NCBI GenBank assembly: GCA_000697335.1
Contig: JNEM01006495.1
Location: forward strand, 1 to 17,033
Source of the DNA: Conidiobolus incongruus B7586
Taxonomy: Eukaryota; Entomophthoromycota; Entomophthoromycetes; Entomophthorales; Conidiobolaceae
Reading direction: 5' to 3'
Length of the DNA: 17,033 nucleotides
Each line of letters begins with the position of its first letter. Position 1 is the first letter of the stretch. The position numbers and the translations under genes were made by a program. Shown here in pieces: positions 8,926-17,033 of this stretch. The notes below the pieces were generated by a model, which was not told where the DNA came from, did not search any database, and worked only from the letters and a program-made list of their open reading frames with translations.

Positions 8926-10293
8926 TTATTTAATTAATTTAACCAATTTACCATCTATAAAAGTTGGTAAAAATTTATAATACTTTAAAAATTTACTCGC
9001 GAGTAGAATATGACTTCCAAAGAACCAAATACTGGCGAACCAGATGGGAACGAAGGTATTTTGTGATTGAAATTCTAGCAAGTATGCGAATAGAAGCCAG
9101 CACGCTTGGCTCAAAGTCCAGCTAATCGCTCCAAATACTAGGGGTTTGGTCCCGGTCTTGTCAATTTGAATGAGGATTAGAGGCAGTAGGGCTAGGTACC
9201 AGATGAAATACTGACTTGTGGACACTTTGTTAAATGCTACGAATAAGAATGTTTGCAGGAACCAATTCAATTGAATATCGCGTTTTAGGCCAATTCCCCA
9301 AATTAAAACTATCAACAATTGAGGGGCAAAACTCATAAGACCTGTAAACCCACTGGACGATTGGTTATTATAAGTTAAATACAGAGGTAAAAACCAAACA
9401 GAAAAATTATGACGATGATCCTTCCTGATGAAGTGGTACCAGTAGGTGTGGTGGAGGAATTCGTTCCCAAACTGCAGATAGAATATAAGGTTAAGGGTTA
9501 GAAAAGTAGCTGCGGAATATACGAACAACTCAACGCGGGTAGTATTAATCACGTCGTGGAATTTTTTGGGAACGATACGTCTCAACAATTTACTGGTAAA
9601 ATTAACAGGATTCAACATTTTCAAAGTGAATTTGCGTTTGGAATGTCTTCCCCCACTCGCCTGACTTACAGCTCTTTTCCCTAATCGTTTCAATCTTAAA
9701 AACTCTCTGGGATAATTCTTGTCCAAGACACCCAAAATAGAAATTGCATAAATGATAGGATACAGTTTGAATTGAACGCTAAGTCCGAATAAAATACATC
9801 CCAAAATGAATCGATTCTTTAAAAAACTGTATAAACTACCCAATATCATTAAAATGAGAACGGATTCACAATTCCCTCTGGTGGAAATCGTAGCGACGAA
9901 GGGATTTAACAACCAGGTATATCCGATCATTCTGTTAACTTTCTGCTCTGACTGTTCTCTTATCAATCCCAACTGAATCAAAATATGACCACATATCAAA
10001 TCACATATACTAAATATCCATTTGCCAAAGCTTTGGTGTAACAAATGATTGGGAGCTACCATATACGCCAACAGCGGAGTGTATCTATAAGTTGACCTAT
10101 CGTAAGGACTCCCGCCATCCAAGAGGAATTTCGCAGCGTCAGTCACCACTTTGTAATCCACATCAGTATACGGTACTTCACTGTAAAGATCTTGATATTC
10201 GCTCCAAAATAGTAAAATTAGACGTAATAGGAAGGAGAATGTGAATAATTTGAATTTAGAACCAAATATTAATGAATTGATTTGATTTATCAT
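8926..10293 (-). CDS. GPI14: GPI mannosyltransferase 1 catalytic subunit (PIG-M/Gpi14)
   Basis: The protein (455 residues, one exon) is the ER-membrane enzyme that adds the first, alpha-1,4-linked mannose from dolichol-phosphate-mannose to the GPI-anchor precursor. A first hydrophobic helix spans about residues 13-30. The lumenal DxD-type motif YTDVDYKVVTDAA follows at 42-54, with the acidic pair D44/D46. Next come SPYDRSTYRYTPLLAY (62-77), LNPFVATISTRGNCES (129-144), WYHFIRKDHRHNFSVWFLPL (285-304) and NKVSTSQYFIWYLALLPL (355-372). All are PIG-M hallmarks, and several hydrophobic spans lie between them. Length fits the family (human about 420), with the excess partly in a basic loop near 195-250. 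The ATG was chosen because it directly precedes the first membrane helix. The gene ends tail to tail with the ARID gene. The partner Pbn1/PIG-X is not in the window. I am very sure of the family. Confidence 0.97.
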   Translation of the reverse strand: MINQINSLIFGSKFKLFTFSFLLRLILLFWSEYQDLYSEVPYTDVDYKVVTDAAKFLLDGGSPYDRSTYRYTPLLAYMVAPNHLLHQSFGKWIFSICDLICGHILIQLGLIREQSEQKVNRMIGYTWLLNPFVATISTRGNCESVLILMILGSLYSFLKNRFILGCILFGLSVQFKLYPIIYAISILGVLDKNYPREFLRLKRLGKRAVSQASGGRHSKRKFTLKMLNPVNFTSKLLRRIVPKKFHDVINTTRVELFVYSAATFLTLNLIFYLQFGNEFLHHTYWYHFIRKDHRHNFSVWFLPLYLTYNNQSSSGFTGLMSFAPQLLIVLIWGIGLKRDIQLNWFLQTFLFVAFNKVSTSQYFIWYLALLPLILIQIDKTGTKPLVFGAISWTLSQACWLLFAYLLEFQSQNTFVPIWFASIWFFGSHILLASKFLKYYKFLPTFIDGKLVKLIK

Positions 10294-10454
10294 AATTTAA
10301 ATTGGATAAAAGGGGTGATGTGACATAATTTGATTAATTTAATTTTATTGATAATAGTTTAGAATTTATGGGTTGAAAAAAAATTTTTATAAAAAAATTA
10401 GAAATTTTAGTAAAAATTTTTAATAGAATAATTAATTAATTAAATATTACTAAA
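10294..10454. other. AT-rich upstream region of the GPI14 gene
   Basis: About 160 bp of A/T-rich sequence lie between the GPI14 start and the first repeat copy and must contain its promoter. No distinct TATA element or upstream site can be singled out against the background. Confidence 0.4.
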
Positions 10455-10782
10455 GAATTAAAGAAATGGGAAATTTTTTAATTTCTAATTTTTCAAACAT
10501 ATTACTAGTTTCAAATAAAAAAATATATATAAAACAAATAAGAAAATATATATATTTAAAATAATTTTTTTTGATTAAAAAAATAATTTTTTAAAATTAG
10601 TTATTTAATTTGATTATGTTTAAACTAAATAGTAACTATCACAAGTTTTTTATTTTAGTATTAGTAAAATTTAATCATAAATCCTCTAAAATCATAAAAA
10701 ATTCATAAGCAACTTTTAATAATAAAACATTATTTAAATTAACAATTTATTACTAAGTAAATTATTACCTTAAATTTAAAGT
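10455..10782 (+). repeat. Unclassified AT-rich repeat, copy 1 (partial)
   Basis: This copy opens with GGGAAATTTTTTAATTTC near 10468 and continues with TTTTTCAAACATATTA. The same order of blocks recurs 318 bp downstream: a TTTAAACTAAATA block, an AAGTTTTTTATTTTA block, and a TTAACAATTTATTACTAAG block. It stops where the next copy begins, so the two form a tandem duplication of roughly the first 320 bp. No reading frame is open. It resembles no element family I can name. Confidence 0.72.
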
Positions 10783-11335
10783 AATAAGAAATTTTTTAAT
10801 TTTTGATTTTTCAAACATATTATTAATTTGAAATAAATAAATATATATAAAGTTAATAGGAAATTATATATTTATATATAATAATTTTTTTAATTAAAAA
10901 ATTAACTTTTTAAAATTAATTGTTTAATTTATTATATTTAAACTAAATAATAATTATCAAAAGTTTTTTATTTTAATATTAGTAAAACTTAACTATAAAC
11001 CCTTTAAAATTATTTAAAATCTATAAATAACTTTTAATAATAAAATATTATCTAAATTAACAATTTATTACTAAGTAAATTACTTTAAAGTTAAGAGAGA
11101 AACTATTTAAAACTTCTTAAAATTAAAAAACTAACTTTAATTATTATACTTTTAATTGTTAATAAAGTGAAAAAATATATTAAAAAGTACTTTTTTATTT
11201 CAGTTAAAAAATTATCTAAATACTTTAATATTAGTTTTACAAGTATTTTATATATATTAAAGTTTAAACTCAAATTAATAAATAAAAATATAAAATAAAT
11301 ACTTTATAATTTAACTAAAGCTTAAAAAAAAGTTA
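10783..11335 (+). repeat. Unclassified AT-rich repeat, copy 2 (longest)
   Basis: This copy begins TAATAAGAAATTTTTTAATT and carries all the blocks of copy 1. It then extends through CTATTTAAAACTTCTTAAAA, GTTAATAAAGTGAAAAAATA and CTTTAATATTAGTTTTACAA to ATAATTTAACTAAAG near 11335. The same extension is present in the copy at the right window edge. At least 480 bp are therefore shared between two sites 5.8 kb apart. The extreme AT content hides any former coding capacity. The right boundary is unknown because the other copy runs off the window. Confidence 0.72.
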
Positions 11336-12447
11336 GAGTAGTTATTGTTAAATAAAACTTACTAAAATATTACTAGATGTTTAAACTTTTACAGTGAATA
11401 ATTATAATTGATGAATTTTAAATCTTTATATATAATCTTTTATTAAAACACAAATCAAGATGTTAAATTAAGTTAAATCAACCCCTTTTATAAATCCTTT
11501 TAAATAAACATTTTATTAATAAGCAAATGTTAATTATTATAATAGATTATAATAGTATATGCTATTCTTATTTAATTTTTGAAGGAAAATTAATTAATAA
11601 TAAATTTTATATTGTTTTTTTAAATAAAAGTATTTTTAATTAGTATTCTCAATATAATTTGAAAAAACTTATTATTTTACATGTTAATTATAAAATATAT
11701 AAATTTAAAATTATAAAAAACTTTCTAATTAAAAATAACTAGAAAAAATTACCATATCTAGTATATTCTTTAGATTATAACCTATGTAATTATAATTATT
11801 TTAAGCAATTAAAAAACTAGCTTACAAAAAAATCTTTATAAGAAAATTTAATTGGTTTATAAAATATTAAATTTCAATCTTTAATAAAAAAAACTATTTT
11901 TCAAATGTTAGATCTTTGTTAAAAGTATAGCAAAAAGTTATTAGGAATAAAAAAATTATTAATTTTATATTATATATTTATTTATATTTTTTATATATTA
12001 AAATATATATTTTTTTTCAATCACAAAAAATTCCTATTATTTAAACTACAAAGTAATATATATTAGAATTAATTAAGTAATTATATAAATATTAACAGAA
12101 TATATTTGATTTAATTTAAATCTCTTATTATTAAATTTATTAGATTATGGAAAATAATGTTGAATTCTAATATAGAAAATAAACAATAGTTTGTCTAAAA
12201 TAACATAACTTTTTAGACTTATTTTCAACTGAGTTAATATATATATATATATTGATTTAGAAAAATGATAGAATTAGTTATAAAGATTTTTTTATATTGA
12301 TATTCTTATAATAGATTAATTGTTTCAACATCATGAATTCAGGACTTAATTCAAATACTTTATTTAAATTCTTTATCTCATTCCTTGGCATCAATACTTG
12401 AATTAAGTATTAAAATTATTAATAAAATTGAAATTGGATTACAATAG
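11336..12447. other. AT-rich spacer, nothing identified
   Basis: About 1.1 kb of very AT-rich sequence with stops in all frames and long A or T runs, plus an (AT)8 tract at 12237-12252. It might be more of the decayed repeat, which I cannot bound here, but no gene, RNA or paired structure stands out. Confidence 0.5.
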
Positions 12448-12453
12448 TTTATT
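12448..12453 (-). terminator. Possible polyadenylation signal of lipase 1
   Basis: On the minus strand AATAAA lies one base past the TGA stop (12455-12457). Its position suits a short 3' tail, but chance occurrence is likely in this composition. Confidence 0.3.
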
Positions 12454-12454
12454 A

Positions 12455-13324
12455 TCAGTCACAATAAGAATTATATTGATGATTCCAAAAATTTTTGTGA
12501 TAAGTATGAAATTTATCTTGAAAGTGTATAACACATTCAATAGGGTCGAGAAATCGATCGGTACCACAATTTGTTCCATTGGAAGGAGGTGCAGCTAATA
12601 TTGGGTACTCGTAATGCTGATATCCAGGTTCCACGGGCAAATTTGGTATGACATCTTGGGGATTGAATACTCGAGAGCTAACAAGGCCACAGCTATTGAG
12701 ATAATTCGTAAATGCAGAATCGCCAACTCTAGGAGCCGAATAAGTGATCAATTTAGTATTATTCCAATCGATGAGTTTGTCAGCTCTCGCCATTAATAGC
12801 GCAATAACGGCCAATGCACCCCCTAAACTGTGACCAGTGAACAGCAAGTCATAGTTGGGACGTTCGTTTTTAGCCCACTTCAAAGCATCCCTTACCAGAG
12901 GGTACACACTCATCACATCGATCCAAAACCCCTTGTGCACCAGCATTGGTGTATTATCCACAACCATCGGCATTGGTAACAAATCCAAATTCAGGATCCA
13001 ATTTTTTAGATCTTTTGAACCTCTGAAAGCCATCACAATCAGTTTTTCATTATCGTCAATTGCTGTATACCCTGTGACGTTGAGGAATTCGTTGTAGATA
13101 TATTTCGTTTGGATTTGGCTACTATTGCCTTTGCAGTAAGGTTTGCACGTCCATGAAAGAATGTCCTCCTCTTTGCAATAGGTTGTGAATGGGTAATGGA
13201 TGTAGTTTTGAGCGTCTATCTCTGTCCCAGATTGGATTTTCATTAAAGATTTGGTTATTGGTAGAAGGGGTTCAAGCTGAGAATGTATTGTTAATAAACA
13301 ATTTGCTAAAATTAATAGCTTCAT
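12455..13324 (-). CDS. Secreted class-3 (Rhizomucor-type) lipase, paralogue 1
   Basis: This is a predicted triacylglycerol lipase or related ester hydrolase of 289 residues with an alpha/beta-hydrolase fold. A short signal peptide (about 1-15, MKLLILANCLLTIHS) implies secretion. The nucleophile elbow is FTGHSLGGAL with Ser166. The catalytic Asp is probably D224 in NPQDVIPNLP, and the His H276 in the H-x-x-F-W context near the C-terminus. RGS at 101-103 matches the oxyanion strand, and the following KNWILNLD the lid region. Six cysteines shared with paralogue 2 (50, 60, 64, 253, 264, 288) could form three disulfides. Sequons at N67, N82, N189 and N249 suggest glycosylation. The gene has one exon, the ATG sits at the signal peptide, and a TATATAAG box lies about 63 bp upstream. 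True substrate (fat, phospholipid, feruloyl or other ester) cannot be read from sequence. Confidence 0.95.
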   Translation of the reverse strand: MKLLILANCLLTIHSQLEPLLPITKSLMKIQSGTEIDAQNYIHYPFTTYCKEEDILSWTCKPYCKGNSSQIQTKYIYNEFLNVTGYTAIDDNEKLIVMAFRGSKDLKNWILNLDLLPMPMVVDNTPMLVHKGFWIDVMSVYPLVRDALKWAKNERPNYDLLFTGHSLGGALAVIALLMARADKLIDWNNTKLITYSAPRVGDSAFTNYLNSCGLVSSRVFNPQDVIPNLPVEPGYQHYEYPILAAPPSNGTNCGTDRFLDPIECVIHFQDKFHTYHKNFWNHQYNSYCD

Positions 13325-13386
13325 TTCTATCCAATATTAAAAGAAATTAATTAATCAAAAGTTACAAAAGCACTATATCCTGTAGA

Positions 13387-13394
13387 CTTATATA
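13387..13394 (-). promoter_or_regulatory. Candidate TATA box of lipase 1
   Basis: The minus strand reads TATATAAG here, 63 bp before the start codon, in a short stretch with some G and C around it (GTCTACAGG downstream). Spacing suits a TATA element with a short leader. The AT-rich background keeps this tentative. Confidence 0.4.
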
Positions 13395-14531
13395 TCAAAT
13401 TCAAATTATGCTAATTACTCAATATCTACATAGATATAACTACACCTTTCGAAATTAACATGTTTAAAACCACTAAAATTACCGAATTTAATGAAAATCA
13501 TTAATGATAGCATTAAAACGATTATTTTTTAACATAAACATTCTTTTTTATTATTATTATTAATTTTGATTAATATAATTAATATCAATTTTTAAAGATT
13601 ATTTTAAAATAATTTATTCAAATTATGAAATATAAAAGAAATTAGAGATAATTAGTAATCATTCCAAAAAAATGTATTTGATTTAATTTCTTAAATAGTT
13701 ATTAACTATAATGGCATATTTAAAATTTAATTCTATTATAAAAATTACATTTGATATTATTTATCACTTTTTTTCCAAAATATGAAAATTATAATTAATT
13801 TTTAAGTATAAATAAAATATATTGAATATTGAAATATTTTACTTGATGTCAATAATATTTATATTATTATAGGAATTTATTATGACTTAGTGATTTGATT
13901 ATTATAATTTGATCAAAACAAGGGTATTTTTAATTATAGTATATTAGAATAATTGAAATAGATTGAAGTTTATTGTTGAATATCACTCATTATGGTTAAT
14001 AGCCACATAATTGGATGATCAATCTCAATAACGTTATAAAATATAACCAAAAAGCTATTTCATACATCTTTATATCTAACATAATTGTTAATATTAAAAA
14101 TAATATTTAATCAATATTCAATATAACAATTTTTGAATTATTTGTCTTATTTTGAATTTATATTATATTAAATTTTCAATTATTTCTTTAATATTAAAAT
14201 ATCTATATATCATCAATATAATAATTTCATTAATATAATAAATTTTTATTATTTATTTTAAATTAATTATTAAAATTGAGAAAAATGAATTAAAATATTA
14301 TTAATTAATTAATTATTAATACTTTAAATATTATTATAGAATTTTTGGTTAATTTAAAATTTTTTTAAAAATAATATAACTCTAAATTAATAGAATGTTA
14401 ATTAATTTTATTAGTAATATAATATATATTAATTAATTTAAATTAAATAATTTTTATTTATTTAAAGTTTAATTAATAATTTAAGAATAATAACTCTACT
14501 ATTCTGTAATTATGTAATATTCCTTTAAAAT
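13395..14531. other. AT-rich spacer between the two lipase genes
   Basis: About 1.1 kb of AT-rich sequence separates the start of lipase 1 from the end of lipase 2. It must hold the lipase 1 promoter and the lipase 2 terminator. Runs of TTAATTAAT type are frequent near 14290-14480. I find no open frame, RNA gene or copy of the flanking repeat. Confidence 0.5.
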
Positions 14532-15398
14532 TCAGCATGATTTACCATAATCCTCACCCCAAAATCTAAAATGATAGTAAGCAAACTTGTCGAAATGATT
14601 AAAAATACATTCGAAAGGATCTATATAAGTATCCATACCGCAATTCGTACCATTGGATGGTGGTGCCGCTAGGAGAGGGAATTCAATATGTCGATATATT
14701 GGATCGGGAGGTAAATTGGGAACAATGTCCTGAGGATGAAAAACCCTTAGGCTTGGGAAATCTTTTCCATTTATAAAATTCATTAGAGATGCATCACCGA
14801 CTCGGGGTGACGAATAAGTGATCAGTTTGGCATCTTCCCAGTCAATGATATTGTCTTGATAAAGTTTTAGTAGTGACAATGTTGCCAAGGCTCCACCCAA
14901 GCTGTGGCCTGTGAATAATACTGGATAGTTAGGTCTTTTCAATCTAGCCCACCTTAGTGCATTCCGAATCTTGGAATACATACTAAACATATCGAACCAG
15001 AATCCTTTATGCACTCCCATAAGTTTCCCTTTAACAACAATGGACCAAATGGAAAAATCAAAATTTGCTAACCAATTTTGAAAATTCCTGGTACCTCGAA
15101 AAGATATAACTATATGCTGTTCATTATCGTTGATTGCTGTAAACCCACTCACATTGTAAAATTGATTGTGTATGTATTGAACTAGGATTTTTGTAGGGTC
15201 GCCCCTGCAATATTCTGAGCATCTCCATTCTCGAACATCTTGGGGTTTGCAGTATGCTGCCATTGGGTAGAATATGTATTGACGTGCTTCTTGTTCCGAT
15301 CCATATTTGATTCGTGGTTCTGGTGCGATAGCTTGAAAAGGTGATTGAATCTGAGATTCAATTGCTATTAGATAATTCATTATGAAAATTAGCTTCAT
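14532..15398 (-). CDS. Secreted class-3 (Rhizomucor-type) lipase, paralogue 2
   Basis: This 288-residue predicted secreted lipase aligns with paralogue 1 without any gap, about 49% identical by hand count (142 of 288). The signal peptide is about 1-15 (MKLIFIMNYLIAIES). The catalytic set falls at the same positions: Ser166 in FTGHSLGGAL, Asp224 in HPQDIVPNLP, and His276 in YYHFRFW. RGT at 101-103 matches the oxyanion strand, and the lid segment FQNWLANFDFSIW differs from paralogue 1, which may change substrate preference. All six shared cysteines are kept, as are the sequons at N82 and N249. It has one exon and lies 1.2 kb upstream of paralogue 1 on the same strand. A TATAAAA stretch lies about 25 bp before the ATG, but the region is too AT-rich to call it. 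Confidence 0.95.
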   Translation of the reverse strand: MKLIFIMNYLIAIESQIQSPFQAIAPEPRIKYGSEQEARQYIFYPMAAYCKPQDVREWRCSEYCRGDPTKILVQYIHNQFYNVSGFTAINDNEQHIVISFRGTRNFQNWLANFDFSIWSIVVKGKLMGVHKGFWFDMFSMYSKIRNALRWARLKRPNYPVLFTGHSLGGALATLSLLKLYQDNIIDWEDAKLITYSSPRVGDASLMNFINGKDFPSLRVFHPQDIVPNLPPDPIYRHIEFPLLAAPPSNGTNCGMDTYIDPFECIFNHFDKFAYYHFRFWGEDYGKSC

Positions 15399-16124
15399 TA
15401 TTTATATTGTTATTTTATTATTTTATAGATAAAATATAATTTGATTACATATATATATATATATTAACTTTAATAAATTTAAACCATTTTTAAAATTGTT
15501 TAATTTGTCATTGATCATCTTAAGAAAATTTAACAGTCTAATATTTAATTAATCCTTAAATATAAATTGCATCTGAAATATTTCACATTCGTTGATTTAA
15601 TAATATTTATATGTAATATTATACTGATCAATTCAATCATTTGCAATAAATTAAATAATATTTTGTTAATTGTTAAAGATTTGGGTTAATTGCGAATAAA
15701 AATGAAATAGATCTCTATTATTATTTTTAAATCATAATAATAAACTATTAATTGTACTATTGATTTAATGCTCATTTAAGTACAATTCTAAAAATATCTA
15801 AATGATTATTGAAATTATAAATTTAAGTGGGTTTGGAGTCTAAATTTAACAATCTTTTCATTATTTTCAATTGAATATTATTGAACAATTCTTATGATTT
15901 GATATAAATTTTGCGGAAAGTGATCATCATTTAAGTCACTAAATTTGAGATAAACTAATAAATTTTATTCAATTGAATTCAAGTTATGACTTTGCATAAA
16001 ATTTTTAAAAACTTTATTGAGGTTCTGATAATAATTTATATTTTAAAAAATAAGTTGGAATGTTTTAAAGCTTTGATAGTGTGCAAAGGTAATATTTCAT
16101 ATAAAATAAAAGGTGACAATTGTC
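15399..16124. other. AT-rich spacer upstream of lipase 2
   Basis: About 0.7 kb of AT-rich sequence with an (AT)8 tract at 15449-15464 and no open frame. It must contain the lipase 2 promoter in its left part. Nothing else is identifiable. Confidence 0.5.
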
Positions 16125-16440
16125 ATATGTATATCTATATATAATTTAAGACTATAAAACTTCCTATTTATTTTGTATATATTTATTTATTTAAAACTAC
16201 TAATTTGTTTGAAAAATCAGAAATTAAAAAATTTCTTATTATTGCAAATTCAAGGTAATATCTAAACAAAGTAATAAAATGGATAATTTAAAATTACTTA
16301 TAATTATAATGATATTTAATTACTTATAATTGATTTTATTTTAAACTATTTTATATTAAAACATTATTGAATATAATTGATGAACCTATAATATATATTT
16401 AATATATAATTTAGTTTAAATTTAAAATTAACAAATTAGT
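16125..16440 (-). repeat. Unclassified AT-rich repeat, inverted copy
   Basis: Read on the minus strand this matches copies 1 and 2. The clearest part is plus-strand GTTTGAAAAATCAGAAATT at 16208-16226 followed by AAAAAATTTCTTATTA, the reverse complement of the conserved opening block. To its right, the CAAGGTAATA and AAAGTAATAA segments correspond to the end of copy 1. To its left, AAACTTCCTATTTATTTTG matches the part of copy 2 after the opening block. Similarity fades beyond about 16310, so the right limit is a guess. Confidence 0.6.
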
Positions 16441-16549
16441 TACTTTTATTAAATTCTAAATTTATAACAAAATTTTAATAATTTTAACTAAATAATTATA
16501 ATTTTTTGAATCAAAAATCAAATAAAAAATAATTAATATTAAAAATAGA

Positions 16550-17033
16550 ATTAATAAAGTGGGAAATTTTTTAATTTCTGATTTTTCAAACTTTTTATTA
16601 TTTTCAAATAAAAAAAATAATTTTTTAAAATTAGTTTTTTTTAATTATACTTAAATTAAACAGTAATCATTAAAAGTTTTTTATTTTAATATTAGTAATA
16701 TTAAACCATAAACCTTTTAAAATTATTTAAAATTTATAAGCAGCTATTAATAATGAAGTATTATTTAAATTAATAATTTATTTCAAAATATATTACTTTA
16801 AAGTTAAAAAAAACTATTTAAAACTTGTTAAAATTTAAAAGATTAATTTTAACTATTATTTTTTCAATTATTAATAAAGTAAAAAAATATATTAATAAGT
16901 ATTTTTTAATTTTAATTAAAAAATTATTAAAATATTTTAATATTAGTTATATAAGTATTATATATATATATTAAAGTATAAATTAAAATTAATTAATAAA
17001 AATATAAAATAAGTATTTTACAATTTAACTAAA
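16550..17033 (+). repeat. Unclassified AT-rich repeat, direct copy (runs off the window)
   Basis: It starts near AATAAAGTGGGAAATTTTTT and follows copy 2 block by block to the last base, ending ACAATTTAACTAAA against ATAATTTAACTAAAG in copy 2. Relative to copies 1 and 2 it lacks a short segment near 16612 and has scattered substitutions. No coding frame is visible. It faces the inverted copy at 16125-16440. Confidence 0.75.

Noticed and set aside
10455-11335. CRISPR-like or satellite array
   Set aside because: There are only two adjacent units plus a distant copy, with no short spacers and eukaryotic context. It is a dispersed repeat with one local duplication.
12237-12252. (AT)8 tract here and another of the same length at 15449-15464
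   Set aside because: Simple AT runs are expected in sequence of this composition, and I see no link to the lipase genes beyond being in their flanks.
12614-13097. Plus-strand open frames opposite lipase 1
   Set aside because: They are antisense shadows of a clearly coding minus-strand gene with intact catalytic motifs.
10455-17033. The repeat as a retroelement with terminal repeats flanking the lipase pair
   Set aside because: Copies lie on both sides of the lipases, but there is no element coding sequence between them, the lipases are host genes, and one copy is inverted. The flanking arrangement is better read as independent insertions.

Overview
The window looks like nuclear DNA from an AT-rich, early-diverging fungus. 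An Entomophthoromycotina/Conidiobolus-like lineage is my guess, not something the sequence proves. Evidence for a fungus: very AT-rich spacers around GC-richer genes, short spliceosomal introns (60 and 52 bp) with TACTAAT/CTAAC branch sites and TAG acceptors, a fungal-type peptide synthetase without a terminal thioesterase, secreted Rhizomucor-type lipases, and a fungal-sized PIG-M/Gpi14.

Layout. Positions 1-4883 hold the 3' part of a nonribosomal peptide synthetase (NRPS) on the + strand, cut by the left window edge. Its order is T-C-A-T-C, and it is clearly a pseudogene with about ten interruptions and an eroded adenylation domain. Positions 4884-7175 are mostly AT-rich spacer with two GC-richer islands (about 5570-6010 and 6320-6915) that may be gene remnants I cannot name. 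Positions 7176-8880 (+) hold a three-exon gene for an ARID-domain protein of 530 residues, probably an Rsc9/ARID2-type chromatin-remodelling subunit. It converges on a single-exon GPI mannosyltransferase 1 gene (8926-10293, -), with 45 bp between the two stop codons. Positions 10294-12450 are extremely AT-rich and carry a partly duplicated unclassified repeat. Two minus-strand class-3 lipase genes follow (12455-13324 and 14532-15398). They align without gaps at about 49% identity by hand count and are clearly a local duplication. The right end (about 16125-17033) carries the same repeat again, as an inverted copy next to a direct copy that runs off the window.

The genes do not form a pathway. 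The ARID protein acts in the nucleus, Gpi14 in the ER making GPI anchors, and the lipases are secreted. The NRPS remnant suggests loss of a small-peptide (possibly hydroxamate siderophore) pathway or of one redundant copy. I see no convincing undescribed system. The points most worth checking are the recent-looking NRPS decay, the repeat family with its inverted pair, the lipase duplication, and the unexplained coding-like islands.
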